Source: Maribellus comscasis
GTDB taxonomy: Bacteria > Bacteroidota > Bacteroidia > Bacteroidales > Prolixibacteraceae
Direction: 5' to 3'
Length of the DNA stretch: 64,000 nucleotides
Assembly: GCF_009762775.1 (NCBI RefSeq)
Contig: NZ_CP046401.1
Location: 2,914,001-2,978,000 of the forward strand
The notes beneath the pieces are model-generated. The model was not told the origin of the DNA. It did no database searches and saw only the letters and a program-made list of their open reading frames with translations. The position numbers and the translations under genes are program-made. Positions 57,001 to 64,000 of the stretch are shown piece by piece; within the stretch, counting starts at the first letter, position 1, and every line of letters starts with the position of its first letter.

Positions 57001-59521
57001 GAACCGGCGGCAACGTATCCAATACGGTAATAGTTTGACTTACAGAACTAAAATTACCGCAGGTATCGGCAAAAGTCCACGTCCGAATCATTACAAAATC
57101 ATTGGGACAAGAACCTGGCGTTATTTGAATAGTCGGACTTACAGTAATAGAGTCATCGCAATTATCAATTGCAGTAAGTTTTACCGGCGGGGGAACATCT
57201 GCTGCACAATCCAGCACTAAATCAGCAGGAGGTATCGGAGCAGCCGGAGCAACAGAATCCACAACAACAATATTCTGACTTACAGAACTAAAATTACCGC
57301 AGGTATCGGCAAAAGTCCACGTCCGAATCATTACAAAATCATTGGGACAAGAACCTGGCGTTATTTGTATTGTTGGTCCAACAGTAATGGGACCATCGTT
57401 GTTATCAATGGCAGTTAAGTTTATTGGAGGGGGAATATCATCAGCACAGCTAGCATACACATCTGCCGGTGGAGTTGGTGGAATTGGTACTATTGTGTCA
57501 ATGACTGTGATGGTTTGAGTAATGTTGTTTGAGTTTCCGCATGAGTCCACAAAAGTCCATGTGCGAAGGATAATGAAATCGTTCACACAACTTCCGGGAA
57601 TGACTGAATCGACAGGACTTACTGTGATATCTCCACCACAATTACTACTTACTGCTGTTAGGTCCGTTTGATTTGGAACGCTGTCGGGACTTGGTACAGT
57701 AACATCAGCCGGAGCTGGTGGTAGCTGAGGTGGTACGGAACAAATTAATCCGGTATCAGCAATTGCAACATCTGATGTACAGAAAGATGAATTTCCATAG
57801 ATATCATTAACCTGCAGATCAACCGTGAAAATTTTGTTGGCATCTAAACAATTGAATTCGGTTTGACCTGCTATAATTTGATAATCCTGAATTTCACAGT
57901 TATCTGTTGAGCCTCCGTTTAAATCAGTCGCATCAATTGAAGCATACCCGGAGATATCAAGGTAAATGGTTATATTCTGACAAACTGCAAGGGGAGAAAC
58001 AGTATCAACCACAGTAACATTTGCATGACATGTGTCCACATTTCCATTTGTATTTATTACTGTAAGAGTTACATCATTTGATCCTATGTTTTCGCAGGTA
58101 AATGATGAAGGGTCGGCAAGCAGAGATGCAATTCCAATATCATCGGTACTTCCGCCGTCGATATCCTGACCTGTAATTTCAGCACTGCCCGAATTATCCA
58201 AATAAATTGTAATGTCCTGGCAAACCGCTACGGGAGGATTTGAGGAACTGAAAAGTTGAAAATTTATTCCATAATCATCGCCATCAGTTGATTCGGTTGT
58301 ATTTCTCATCCCATCCTGCCAGACAGCGTGGAGTTTGGCATTTGATGAGGCCAAATCGGAGAAATGCTGGAATCCGAAAGTGGTTGTATTTAGTCTGGTT
58401 TCTGAACCATAAAAAGACCCGTCATCGTTTAGAATTTGCATGTATGCACCTGTGAATGAGCTGTCCTGAGCATAACTCGACCACGAAACTGCATATTTCC
58501 CATCCATCATTGCAACAATGGACTCATTCTCCTGCGCGCCTGTGGTTTCAGTATTTACCAATATTTCGGAAGTTAAGGCTGTTCCTGAATTGTCAAATAA
58601 CCGGGCAAAGACTCCAAAATGATCAGAATCCTGTCCGTAACTTGACCAGGAGACGGCAAATTTTCCATCTTGTGTTTTTGCCACCTGGGGTTCCTGCTGA
58701 TTTCCAGTAGTCGTGGTATTTACAGAAATAACAGTGCCGTCAATACTTCCGGTGTCATCAAAGCGTTGCGCCTGAATTCCAATTCCGTCACCATCAGCAG
58801 CATTATCCTGCCACGCAATAACAAAATTACCGGCCGAATCAACCGCAATTGTTGGGAATCCCTGAAATCCCGCTGTAACTGTATTTACCAGAAACGGAGG
58901 ATTAGCCGGATTGCCACTGCTGTCGAAAATACGTGCAAATATATCGCCATCATTTTGGGGTTCCATCCAAGTTACTACCGTATTCCCACCGCCAGTCGAA
59001 ATTGTTGGAAATCTCTGCTCCCCAGCGGTTGTAGTGTTGGCTAAAGTTGGCCCAAAAACCGACGATCCTGTATCATCGTATCCACGTATATAAGTTCCCC
59101 ATCCATCACCGTCTTCCTTTTCACTCATCCAAACAACAGTGAAATTCCCATTTTCATCCATAGCTACATCCGGGAAACTTTGTGCGTTATTTGTTGTGGC
59201 ATTTATTTGGAATTGACTTCCGACTTTGGTTCCTGAGTTGTTGAAACGTTGTCCGAAAACTCCGTAATCATCTCCATCTTCATTAAAACTTTCCCAGACC
59301 AATACAAAATTACCTGTTGTGTCAGCAGCAATTTTAGGATGTAGTTGCGAATTTTCTATTGTTGTATTTCCTTGTGTTTCAATCCCGGAAGGAGTTGTTT
59401 GAGCAAACAAGCTTGTTTCCCAAATGGCAAAAAGGAAAATAAATAGTACAGTCTTAAAGCTTGACCTTATCGACTCCTGAACGATTCCAAAATTTTTATA
59501 ATATAAACGATACCTTTTCAT
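54011..59521 (-). CDS. Large type IX-secreted repeat protein with HYR-like repeats
   Basis: An 1836-residue surface or secreted protein. A signal segment (about 22-41, LFIFLFAIWETSLFAQ) is followed by about seven to eight repeats of roughly 50 residues with the pattern GNFVVVWxSxxxDGDxxGxxxxRF (about 45-430). Then comes a region of Ig/HYR-like domains each rich in paired Cys, including five almost identical 80-residue units (about 836-1235, with PPADLVLDCAAEVPPPVNLT). After that come further beta-rich domains and a C-terminal type IX sorting domain (about 1755-1836, DLKVYPNPFSEKLKFEF, ending in VIYKKRF). It probably works as an adhesin or surface-layer protein. It follows the S74-type protein gene by 22 bp. 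Confidence 0.88.
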   Translation of the reverse strand: MKRYRLYYKNFGIVQESIRSSFKTVLFIFLFAIWETSLFAQTTPSGIETQGNTTIENSQLHPKIAADTTGNFVLVWESFNEDGDDYGVFGQRFNNSGTKVGSQFQINATTNNAQSFPDVAMDENGNFTVVWMSEKEDGDGWGTYIRGYDDTGSSVFGPTLANTTTAGEQRFPTISTGGGNTVVTWMEPQNDGDIFARIFDSSGNPANPPFLVNTVTAGFQGFPTIAVDSAGNFVIAWQDNAADGDGIGIQAQRFDDTGSIDGTVISVNTTTTGNQQEPQVAKTQDGKFAVSWSSYGQDSDHFGVFARLFDNSGTALTSEILVNTETTGAQENESIVAMMDGKYAVSWSSYAQDSSFTGAYMQILNDDGSFYGSETRLNTTTFGFQHFSDLASSNAKLHAVWQDGMRNTTESTDGDDYGINFQLFSSSNPPVAVCQDITIYLDNSGSAEITGQDIDGGSTDDIGIASLLADPSSFTCENIGSNDVTLTVINTNGNVDTCHANVTVVDTVSPLAVCQNITIYLDISGYASIDATDLNGGSTDNCEIQDYQIIAGQTEFNCLDANKIFTVDLQVNDIYGNSSFCTSDVAIADTGLICSVPPQLPPAPADVTVPSPDSVPNQTDLTAVSSNCGGDITVSPVDSVIPGSCVNDFIILRTWTFVDSCGNSNNITQTITVIDTIVPIPPTPPADVYASCADDIPPPINLTAIDNNDGPITVGPTIQITPGSCPNDFVMIRTWTFADTCGNFSSVSQNIVVVDSVAPAAPIPPADLVLDCAADVPPPVKLTAIDNCDDSITVSPTIQITPGSCPNDFVMIRTWTFADTCGNFSSVSQTITVLDTLPPVPQAPPADLVLDCAAEVPPPVNLTATDNCGGEITVSPATTVLPGSCPNDFVMIRTWTFADTCGNFSSVSQTITVLDTLPPVPQAPPADLVLDCAAEVPPPVNLTATDNCGGEITVSPATTVLPGSCPNDFVMIRTWTFADTCGNFSSVSQTITVLDTLPPVPQAPPADLVLDCAAEVPPPVNLTATDNCGGEITVSPATTVLPGSCPNDFVMIRTWTFADTCGNFSSVSQTITVLDTLPPVPQAPPADLVLDCAAEVPPPVNLTATDNCGGEITVSPATTVLPGSCPNDFVMIRTWTFADTCGNFSSVSQTITVLDTLPPVPQAPPADLVLDCAAEVPPPVNLTATDNCGGEITVSPATTVLPGSCPNDFVMIRTWTFADTCGNFSSVSQTITVLDTIAPVIGDCPSSDFLIPFTNLGECYYTSTGDEFDISASDNCSSSLQYSYILSEATTGSGSQTLANVNFNAGVTQVSWTVRDECGNSSTCAFNINVNKISTISSVSVNPLSQQYSDSVEFTATITPWDCNDNNFIGGDVTFYIGNQPVGSPVNIQSDGTAIAKYPLIENPSFPSNGEMAPGNHLVTAMFNNYDIIYDVNDATTSIEITKENACYSYTGQLFASVGKNFEHNVYMAATIYDEMDGSQGDIRNSMARFVVSDAGIVYTSPWLEIGLVDPNDSTVGYISHNWIETVLSKTNTSEVYTVSVELSSDSYFELCSGEESVLTIYVPDGEFITGGGYLINNSPDGLFAADPDSKTNFGFNVKWNKQATNLQGKMNIIFRKTDGFGVKHIYQVKTNATNSLGIDVNNDCDSAEFVSKANLTDITNPLNPVSLGGNLELQVTLSDCSQNGEFDKMGISVWDNNGNLIYSSNWTGYETVKQVIEAGNIVIHSNSNLGTQSNAKKSAEILFPEFRSIDLKVYPNPFSEKLKFEFVSPEDTKSTVELYDITGRKISTVFEGQVKGNIKYNIEFVPTNAVSGMYLYKVIIGNTVYNGNVIYKKRF
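55815..57099. repeat. Tandem 240-bp repeat array, five copies plus a partial
   Basis: Five direct repeats of exactly 240 bp (55815-56054, 56055-56294, 56295-56534, 56535-56774, 56775-57014) differ by only a few single bases, for example CACTAA/CACCAA and GCCGCA/GCTGCA. A sixth copy is identical only for about its first 85 bp, then diverges into older units. All copies are in frame within the large secreted protein gene, each coding for 80 residues. Confidence 0.95.
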
Positions 59522-59543
59522 AACCGGAAAATTTTTGAAGTTT

Positions 59544-61262
59544 TTATTGCTTCGCTGTTATTCCGGCTGTACTTTTTTCCATCTGGTAATTTGTTTCCAG
59601 TACTTCGAGGCGCTGGGAAAGATTTAAAAGTGTCTCTTTATAGTCTTTTATCTCGTTTTGCTGGCTGGCAATAATGTGCTCCTGGTCTTTTATTTTCTTA
59701 TGTAATTCCTGTGTTGCTTTTACAAGGGGAACCACAAATTCGGCATATCGTAAACCATACATTTCCTTTTCCGGATCAAGAGGAATCTTTACACCGCTGA
59801 AATTGTAATTCAATACTGATGCAGCTTCAGCCACCTCTTGTGCAACAAAACCGGAATAGACCTGTTTGTCTTTCTCCTGAACGGATGATTCCATATTTTC
59901 ACCGGGTTTCACTCGATAAAATCGAAACATTTCTTTTGTGTCGAAGTGGTAGGTAACCGGGCGGAGCAGATCAATAAAATCAAGTCCGGGAACATTCTCG
60001 GTAATTCCTGACTTAAATCTTCCGTCAGATGCAGCAGTCCAGTTAACCACGCCTCCGATAGAAGAGGTAGAAGCATTGCCAATATAAACTTCATTGTCGG
60101 CACTTACGGAGGCCTGATTTCCTATTGCAATTGAATTAGTACCGGAAACCTTTGCATTATACCCTATTACAATTGAATTGGCTCCGGTTATGGTGTCCAA
60201 TGCACCTATTGCAACAGAATTATTTGATGCATTTGTCGCCTTGGATTTGTATCCAATAATTACTGAACTACTAGAGGCATCTACGTCAATTTCATTTCCT
60301 ATTGCAACAGAATATTGACCATTATTATCGGCACTATACCCAATTGCAATCAGATCATTGCCTCTTATATCAATATCTGCTCCTATAAATGTGGTACGTG
60401 AACGATTTGTATTATTAAAATCGGCAAAAGCACCCATTCCAACGTTGTCTTCTCCGGCACGGTTTGAATAACCGGTTTTAAAACCTAAATAAGTATTTCT
60501 GTTGGCGTTGGAAGCATCATTGTTTCTATTATTATCCCATCCGGATTTTGCACCTACAAATGTATTGAAATCAGCATGTTCGGTTGCAGCGCCTGCGCTC
60601 TGTCCAATAAAAGTATTATAGTATCCTTGTCCCACATCTGTTCCGGCAGAGTCTCCTACTGCTGTGTTTGCACTGCCAAATGGGAATGTCGTTCCGGTAT
60701 TTCCAACATCCCAAAGTGCTTCATTACCTACTGCGGTATTTTTTGAACCGTTTACATTTGATCGCCCGGCCGCACTTCCAATAAACGTATTATCGTCTCC
60801 GTCAACATTATTATATCCCGCGTCTTCTCCAATAAATGTATTATCTCGTCCTGTAGTATTATTATACCCTGCTTCTTCTCCAATAAATGTATTGTCTGCG
60901 CCGGTTGTATTATTATACCCTGCTTGTGTACCCACGAATGTGGCATCTGTACTTGAATTATTATACCCGGCATATTTGCCAATTATTACGTTATCTGTGC
61001 CTGTTGTTGAATTTGTGGCGGCATATGCGCCAATTATTGTATTGTCCCAGTCATTATCAAACGAAAATCCGGCCCTGTAGCCCAGATATACACCATATCC
61101 ACCAGTGGAAACGTTATAACCTGCAGAATCACCTATCATTACATTGTAATCTCCGGATGTTATGCTGGCTCCTGCGCCAGAGCCTAATGTTTCATTTCCG
61201 GTTTGTGCTGAAAGACTAAAAAATAAGGTTAACAATAAAAATGAAAGTAGAATTTTTTTCAT
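59544..61262 (-). CDS. Trimeric head-repeat protein with peptidase S74 intramolecular chaperone
   Basis: A 572-residue exported protein (signal peptide about 1-19, FFSLSAQTG). Residues about 20-400 are short YadA-head or tail-fibre-like repeats (NTFIGEDAGYNNTTG, NSIVIGYNAKVSG) that should form a trimeric beta-roll. From Ser412 in AASDGRFKSGI begins a peptidase S74 (endosialidase chaperone) domain with the S-D-x-R-x-K motif, including VPGLDFIDLLRPVTYHFDTK and GFVAQEVAEA, followed by a coiled coil (about 505-560). The chaperone domain should trimerise the fibre and cut itself off before Ser412. No phage genes are nearby. It is 22 bp upstream of the large type IX-secreted protein gene. Confidence 0.88.
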   Translation of the reverse strand: MKKILLSFLLLTLFFSLSAQTGNETLGSGAGASITSGDYNVMIGDSAGYNVSTGGYGVYLGYRAGFSFDNDWDNTIIGAYAATNSTTGTDNVIIGKYAGYNNSSTDATFVGTQAGYNNTTGADNTFIGEEAGYNNTTGRDNTFIGEDAGYNNVDGDDNTFIGSAAGRSNVNGSKNTAVGNEALWDVGNTGTTFPFGSANTAVGDSAGTDVGQGYYNTFIGQSAGAATEHADFNTFVGAKSGWDNNRNNDASNANRNTYLGFKTGYSNRAGEDNVGMGAFADFNNTNRSRTTFIGADIDIRGNDLIAIGYSADNNGQYSVAIGNEIDVDASSSSVIIGYKSKATNASNNSVAIGALDTITGANSIVIGYNAKVSGTNSIAIGNQASVSADNEVYIGNASTSSIGGVVNWTAASDGRFKSGITENVPGLDFIDLLRPVTYHFDTKEMFRFYRVKPGENMESSVQEKDKQVYSGFVAQEVAEAASVLNYNFSGVKIPLDPEKEMYGLRYAEFVVPLVKATQELHKKIKDQEHIIASQQNEIKDYKETLLNLSQRLEVLETNYQMEKSTAGITAKQ

Positions 61263-61382
61263 AATGAATGCAGTAATCAGTTATTTCTGCAAAACAAGTT
61301 AAAACAAAAAATCGAAAAATAAGGTATTAATATCTAAATATATTGCTTTGTATGGAAAATAATCATTGATTCGTAATAAACA

Positions 61383-63152
61383 TTAGTCAAAAAATTCTTC
61401 AATGAATTTTTTTGATTTTTGAGAATCAGGATTCAACTTAAGGGCCGTTTCGAAGTCTTTTTTTGCAAGTCTTTTTTTATTTAGAATTAAATATGTTCTT
61501 CCCCTTTCTTCATAAAACTGGTGGACATTTTGATTAATTTCAATGGCACGGTTAAAATCATCGAGTGCTCTGTTCATATCATTCATTATAAGAAACAATG
61601 CACCCCGATTAAAATAAGCAAGCTCATTTCCGGAATCGGATTGTATTGCCCTGTTGAATGCCTGTAAGGCTTCCTGGTTTTTTCCTGCGTTTGTATACAA
61701 CATACCCAGGTTAATATTTGCTTTTACATATTTCGGATTTATTTCCAGTGTTTTGTTAAAATCCTGCAGTGCTTTTTCGAAGTCCCGAAGTTGATAATAT
61801 TTTAAACCGCGATTATTGTATGCTTCATAAAATCCTGGATTTAAATCAATGCATTTGGTGTAATCTGTAATGGCTTTTTGTGGATCAGGCTCATCATTAG
61901 CGCGGTTTCCATATGCGAAATAATGATTGGGATATTTTTCGATTACGTTTGTCCACAGGGTATCACTATTTTCCCAGTATTGGGCTGAAGTGAAAGTAAT
62001 GTAAGCCAGAATGCCGAGCCAGAATACACCAATTTGAGCCACTACCGATTTAAATAGTACATATTTTTGACTGATTTTTGAGTATACCCGGGAGAATACA
62101 TAAACTAAAACAACAAATAATCCAATATAGGAAACATAAGTATATCTTTCGGCATAAAGTGCTTTTCCGAAAGGAAAAAACTGAATTACCGGTGCTATGG
62201 ATATAAGGAAAAAACTGAATCCAAAAAATACAACCGGCATTTTTTTAAATGATTTTACAAGTATGTAAATTAAAACAGGGATAAGTATAATTGAGTAGTA
62301 AAAATAACGGGGGATAACGTTGTGATCCAACCCGGGATAGGGATGAAATGCTGAAATATTATAAGGAACAAAGAATTTAACAAAGTAAATTAACAGCCCG
62401 TAATTGCTAAAAAATAGATTATTGAGAGTAAAAGATTCTGACACAGGCAACATAGCCCCATCTGTTCTTTGGGCTTTTACACCTATCCAAAGAAAAATAA
62501 TCGCTAATGCAAAAAAAGGTATTTTCTCAAAACTATTTTTTTTTGAAATGTTTCCTTTAAGATAATCTGTCAGGATTAGAAGTGCGGGGAATACAATAGC
62601 CATTCCTTTTGAAAGTAACGACAACATAAAAAATACAAAAATCAACAGGTATGTATTCCAGTTTTTATTCTCCATGTACTTTACATATAAAATCAACCCC
62701 GAAAACATAAACATTGTAAAAAGCAAATCTTTTCTGGCCGATATCCAGGCAACAGATTCTAGGTGCATTGGGTGAATTGCAAAAAGAAGGGCTACAAAAA
62801 ACGCCCACTCTTTATTACCTAAAAGTCTTCTGATAAATACAAATACCAAAACTGAATTTATGGTATGCAAAATAATGTTTGTAACGTGAAATACCCTGGC
62901 GTTTGGACCGGCAAATTCATATTCCAGGGCATAGGAAAGAAGCGTAACAGGGTGATAATTTCCCATAACCTGCGGTGTTTTAAAAATATCCAGAATCCCG
63001 CTAAAAGAAATTCCGTGGATAAGGTAATTGTTTAGAATGTAATTATGATCATCCCAGTTTACCCAATCATTTAAGCTTGCCTGATAAAAAGTAAATGCAT
63101 TGATAATCGCCAGGATAAGAATGTAATGGTATGATTTTAAAGCGAACCTCAA
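61383..63152 (-). CDS. TMTC-like GT-C membrane glycosyltransferase with TPR domain
   Basis: A 589-residue polytopic membrane protein of about ten transmembrane helices (about 8-400) with a C-terminal TPR array (about 410-580, for example YEAYNNRGLKYYQLRDFEKA). The N-terminal loop has NDWVNWDDHNYI with the Asp pair (34-35), and the HPMHLESVAWISARKDLL segment (127-144) follows the HPxHxE...GRxDLL pattern of eukaryotic TMTC O-mannosyltransferases. The family uses dolichyl- or polyprenyl-phosphate mannose to modify proteins. A role in glycosylating the surface proteins encoded next to it is inference. It lies 120 bp upstream of the S74 protein gene on the same strand. Confidence 0.8.
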   Translation of the reverse strand: MRFALKSYHYILILAIINAFTFYQASLNDWVNWDDHNYILNNYLIHGISFSGILDIFKTPQVMGNYHPVTLLSYALEYEFAGPNARVFHVTNIILHTINSVLVFVFIRRLLGNKEWAFFVALLFAIHPMHLESVAWISARKDLLFTMFMFSGLILYVKYMENKNWNTYLLIFVFFMLSLLSKGMAIVFPALLILTDYLKGNISKKNSFEKIPFFALAIIFLWIGVKAQRTDGAMLPVSESFTLNNLFFSNYGLLIYFVKFFVPYNISAFHPYPGLDHNVIPRYFYYSIILIPVLIYILVKSFKKMPVVFFGFSFFLISIAPVIQFFPFGKALYAERYTYVSYIGLFVVLVYVFSRVYSKISQKYVLFKSVVAQIGVFWLGILAYITFTSAQYWENSDTLWTNVIEKYPNHYFAYGNRANDEPDPQKAITDYTKCIDLNPGFYEAYNNRGLKYYQLRDFEKALQDFNKTLEINPKYVKANINLGMLYTNAGKNQEALQAFNRAIQSDSGNELAYFNRGALFLIMNDMNRALDDFNRAIEINQNVHQFYEERGRTYLILNKKRLAKKDFETALKLNPDSQKSKKFIEEFFD

Positions 63153-63273
63153 TTATTTTAAATACTAATTGTTTAATATTCTGCCATTCGGTGTGAGGTA
63201 AAACAATTTTTGATTGTTTAATGTTTATAAATCATTCCTATATATAAAAACCGGATAATAGAAAATTGCTTTT

Positions 63274-64000
63274 ATGAAATTTGTTCGTTTAGAGGTAAAG
63301 TATTATCTGCTTTTCCTCGTATTTTTTATTTTTTACATATTGGGAGCATTGTTTCCTGATAAATGGTGGAGTACACACTTTGTCTTTTTTCTTTCCGAAA
63401 ATTCAAGATTTTTGATCCTCGGGGGGGCGCTGGTTATTCCACTGGTGTTTTATTACGGGAGACTTGTTTTAAATAAGGACACAGGTGAAGCATTGCTAAA
63501 TATAAAACATACTTATTTGTATTTGGTATTATCCCTTTTTGTAGGATTACTTATGTATTATTTCCCCATGGTTTTTGATTATTATGGGGAAGCAGTAAAA
63601 TTACAGGGATTTTTAAATATTGTACCTGAAAGTATTCCACCCGGTACAAATGATGCGTTGTTCTCATTTCGTTTATCTCCCTGGGCCGGGCAAAATACAA
63701 TTTTGAGTATTGTAACTTATATTGCTTTCTGGACAGGAAGCACATACCAAAATGCATTCTTTCTTTTAAATGCTTTTACAGGAGGTCTGTTTGCATTTTT
63801 GTGGTTTTGTTTTATCGATTACTATTTTCGGAGAAATTCAACTCGTTTTATCCTTCAAGTAGCCGGACTGATATCACCTTTTTTACTTCTTTTTTTTGGA
63901 CATATCGAAATTTATGGCCCTGTATTTCTATTTAATCTTTTCTGGCTAATTACGTTTATTATTTATTTAAAAAGGAGACAACCAGCATACCTTGTAATTT
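63274..64000 (+). CDS. Polytopic membrane protein, possible GT-C glycosyltransferase (3' end beyond window)
   Basis: Partial gene: the ATG at 63274 opens a frame with no stop to the right edge (242 codons). The product is very hydrophobic with several membrane helices starting about residues 11-30, 45-62, 84-101, 152-167 and 171-190. A FGHIEIYGP segment (near 219-227), preceded by membrane helices, is seen in some GT-C-type and related proteins. It diverges from the TMTC-like gene with a 121-bp gap. Family assignment stays tentative because most of the gene is missing. Confidence 0.6.
   Translation, partial: MKFVRLEVKYYLLFLVFFIFYILGALFPDKWWSTHFVFFLSENSRFLILGGALVIPLVFYYGRLVLNKDTGEALLNIKHTYLYLVLSLFVGLLMYYFPMVFDYYGEAVKLQGFLNIVPESIPPGTNDALFSFRLSPWAGQNTILSIVTYIAFWTGSTYQNAFFLLNAFTGGLFAFLWFCFIDYYFRRNSTRFILQVAGLISPFLLLFFGHIEIYGPVFLFNLFWLITFIIYLKRRQPAYLVI

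Noticed and set aside
55815..57099. Regular 240-bp repeats considered as a CRISPR-like array
   Set aside because: Repeats are contiguous without unique spacers and are fully in frame within a coding sequence.
59544..61262. Prophage tail-fibre gene as sign of an integrated phage
   Set aside because: No capsid, terminase, portal, lysis or integrase genes are present around it; the protein has a Sec signal peptide.

Overview
The window looks like a chromosomal piece of a polysaccharide-degrading member of the Bacteroidota, probably marine and close to Marinilabiliales/Prolixibacteraceae (inference from gene content). The signs are two SusC/SusD pairs, a hybrid two-component regulator, many SPII lipoproteins, six sulfatase-type or sialidase-type exo-enzymes, a C-terminal type IX secretion sorting domain, and promoters of the TTTG / TAnnTTTG type. 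No rRNA, tRNA, CRISPR array or insertion sequence was recognised. The window cuts one gene at each end.

Layout. (1) 1-7112, minus strand: a sialic-acid locus, in transcription order GntR/FadR regulator, N-acetylneuraminate-lyase-like aldolase, SusC, SusD and a sialidase cut by the left edge. A perfect 15-bp palindrome overlaps its promoter. (2) 7309-12570, minus: an iron/siderophore operon with TonB-dependent receptor, PepSY membrane protein and diflavin reductase. (3) 12932-18570, minus: an unknown alpha-helical lipoprotein, a GH2 enzyme and a GH26 mannanase. (4) 18730-26080: housekeeping genes (lipoate ligase, TrpB2-type tryptophan synthase beta chain, SDR plus epimerase pair, YbaK, TrpS, small K+ channel). 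The trpB2 leader carries a short reading frame with two Trp codons directly before an intrinsic terminator, which suggests attenuation. (5) 26086-33192: a LacI-family repressor divergent from an operon of sulfatase, two exported nucleoside hydrolases, ribokinase and a GRP-type sugar transporter. Matching operator-like sites lie on both sides of the divergent intergenic region. (6) 33593-53949, plus: a hybrid two-component sensor followed by a polysaccharide utilization locus (SusC, SusD, clan-A glycosidase, four sulfatases, a DUF4185-like lipoprotein, a GH2 beta-galactosidase), apparently aimed at a sulfated galactose-containing glycan. (7) 54011-63152, minus: a TMTC-like GT-C membrane protein with TPRs, a head-repeat protein with a peptidase S74 intramolecular chaperone, and a 1836-residue type IX-secreted protein with five nearly identical 240-bp repeats. 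A second polytopic membrane protein diverges from these and runs off the right edge.

How the parts work together. In each catabolic locus, exported lipoprotein enzymes trim the glycan, TonB-dependent receptors import the products, and a dedicated regulator (GntR, LacI or HTCS) senses the sugar. No sulfatase-maturating enzyme is seen here, so the five Cys-type sulfatases must rely on one encoded elsewhere. Intercistronic hairpins without clear U-tracts recur beside the outer-membrane transporter genes (676-718, 5427-5453, 10123-10167, 42708-42732) and may set transcript ratios.
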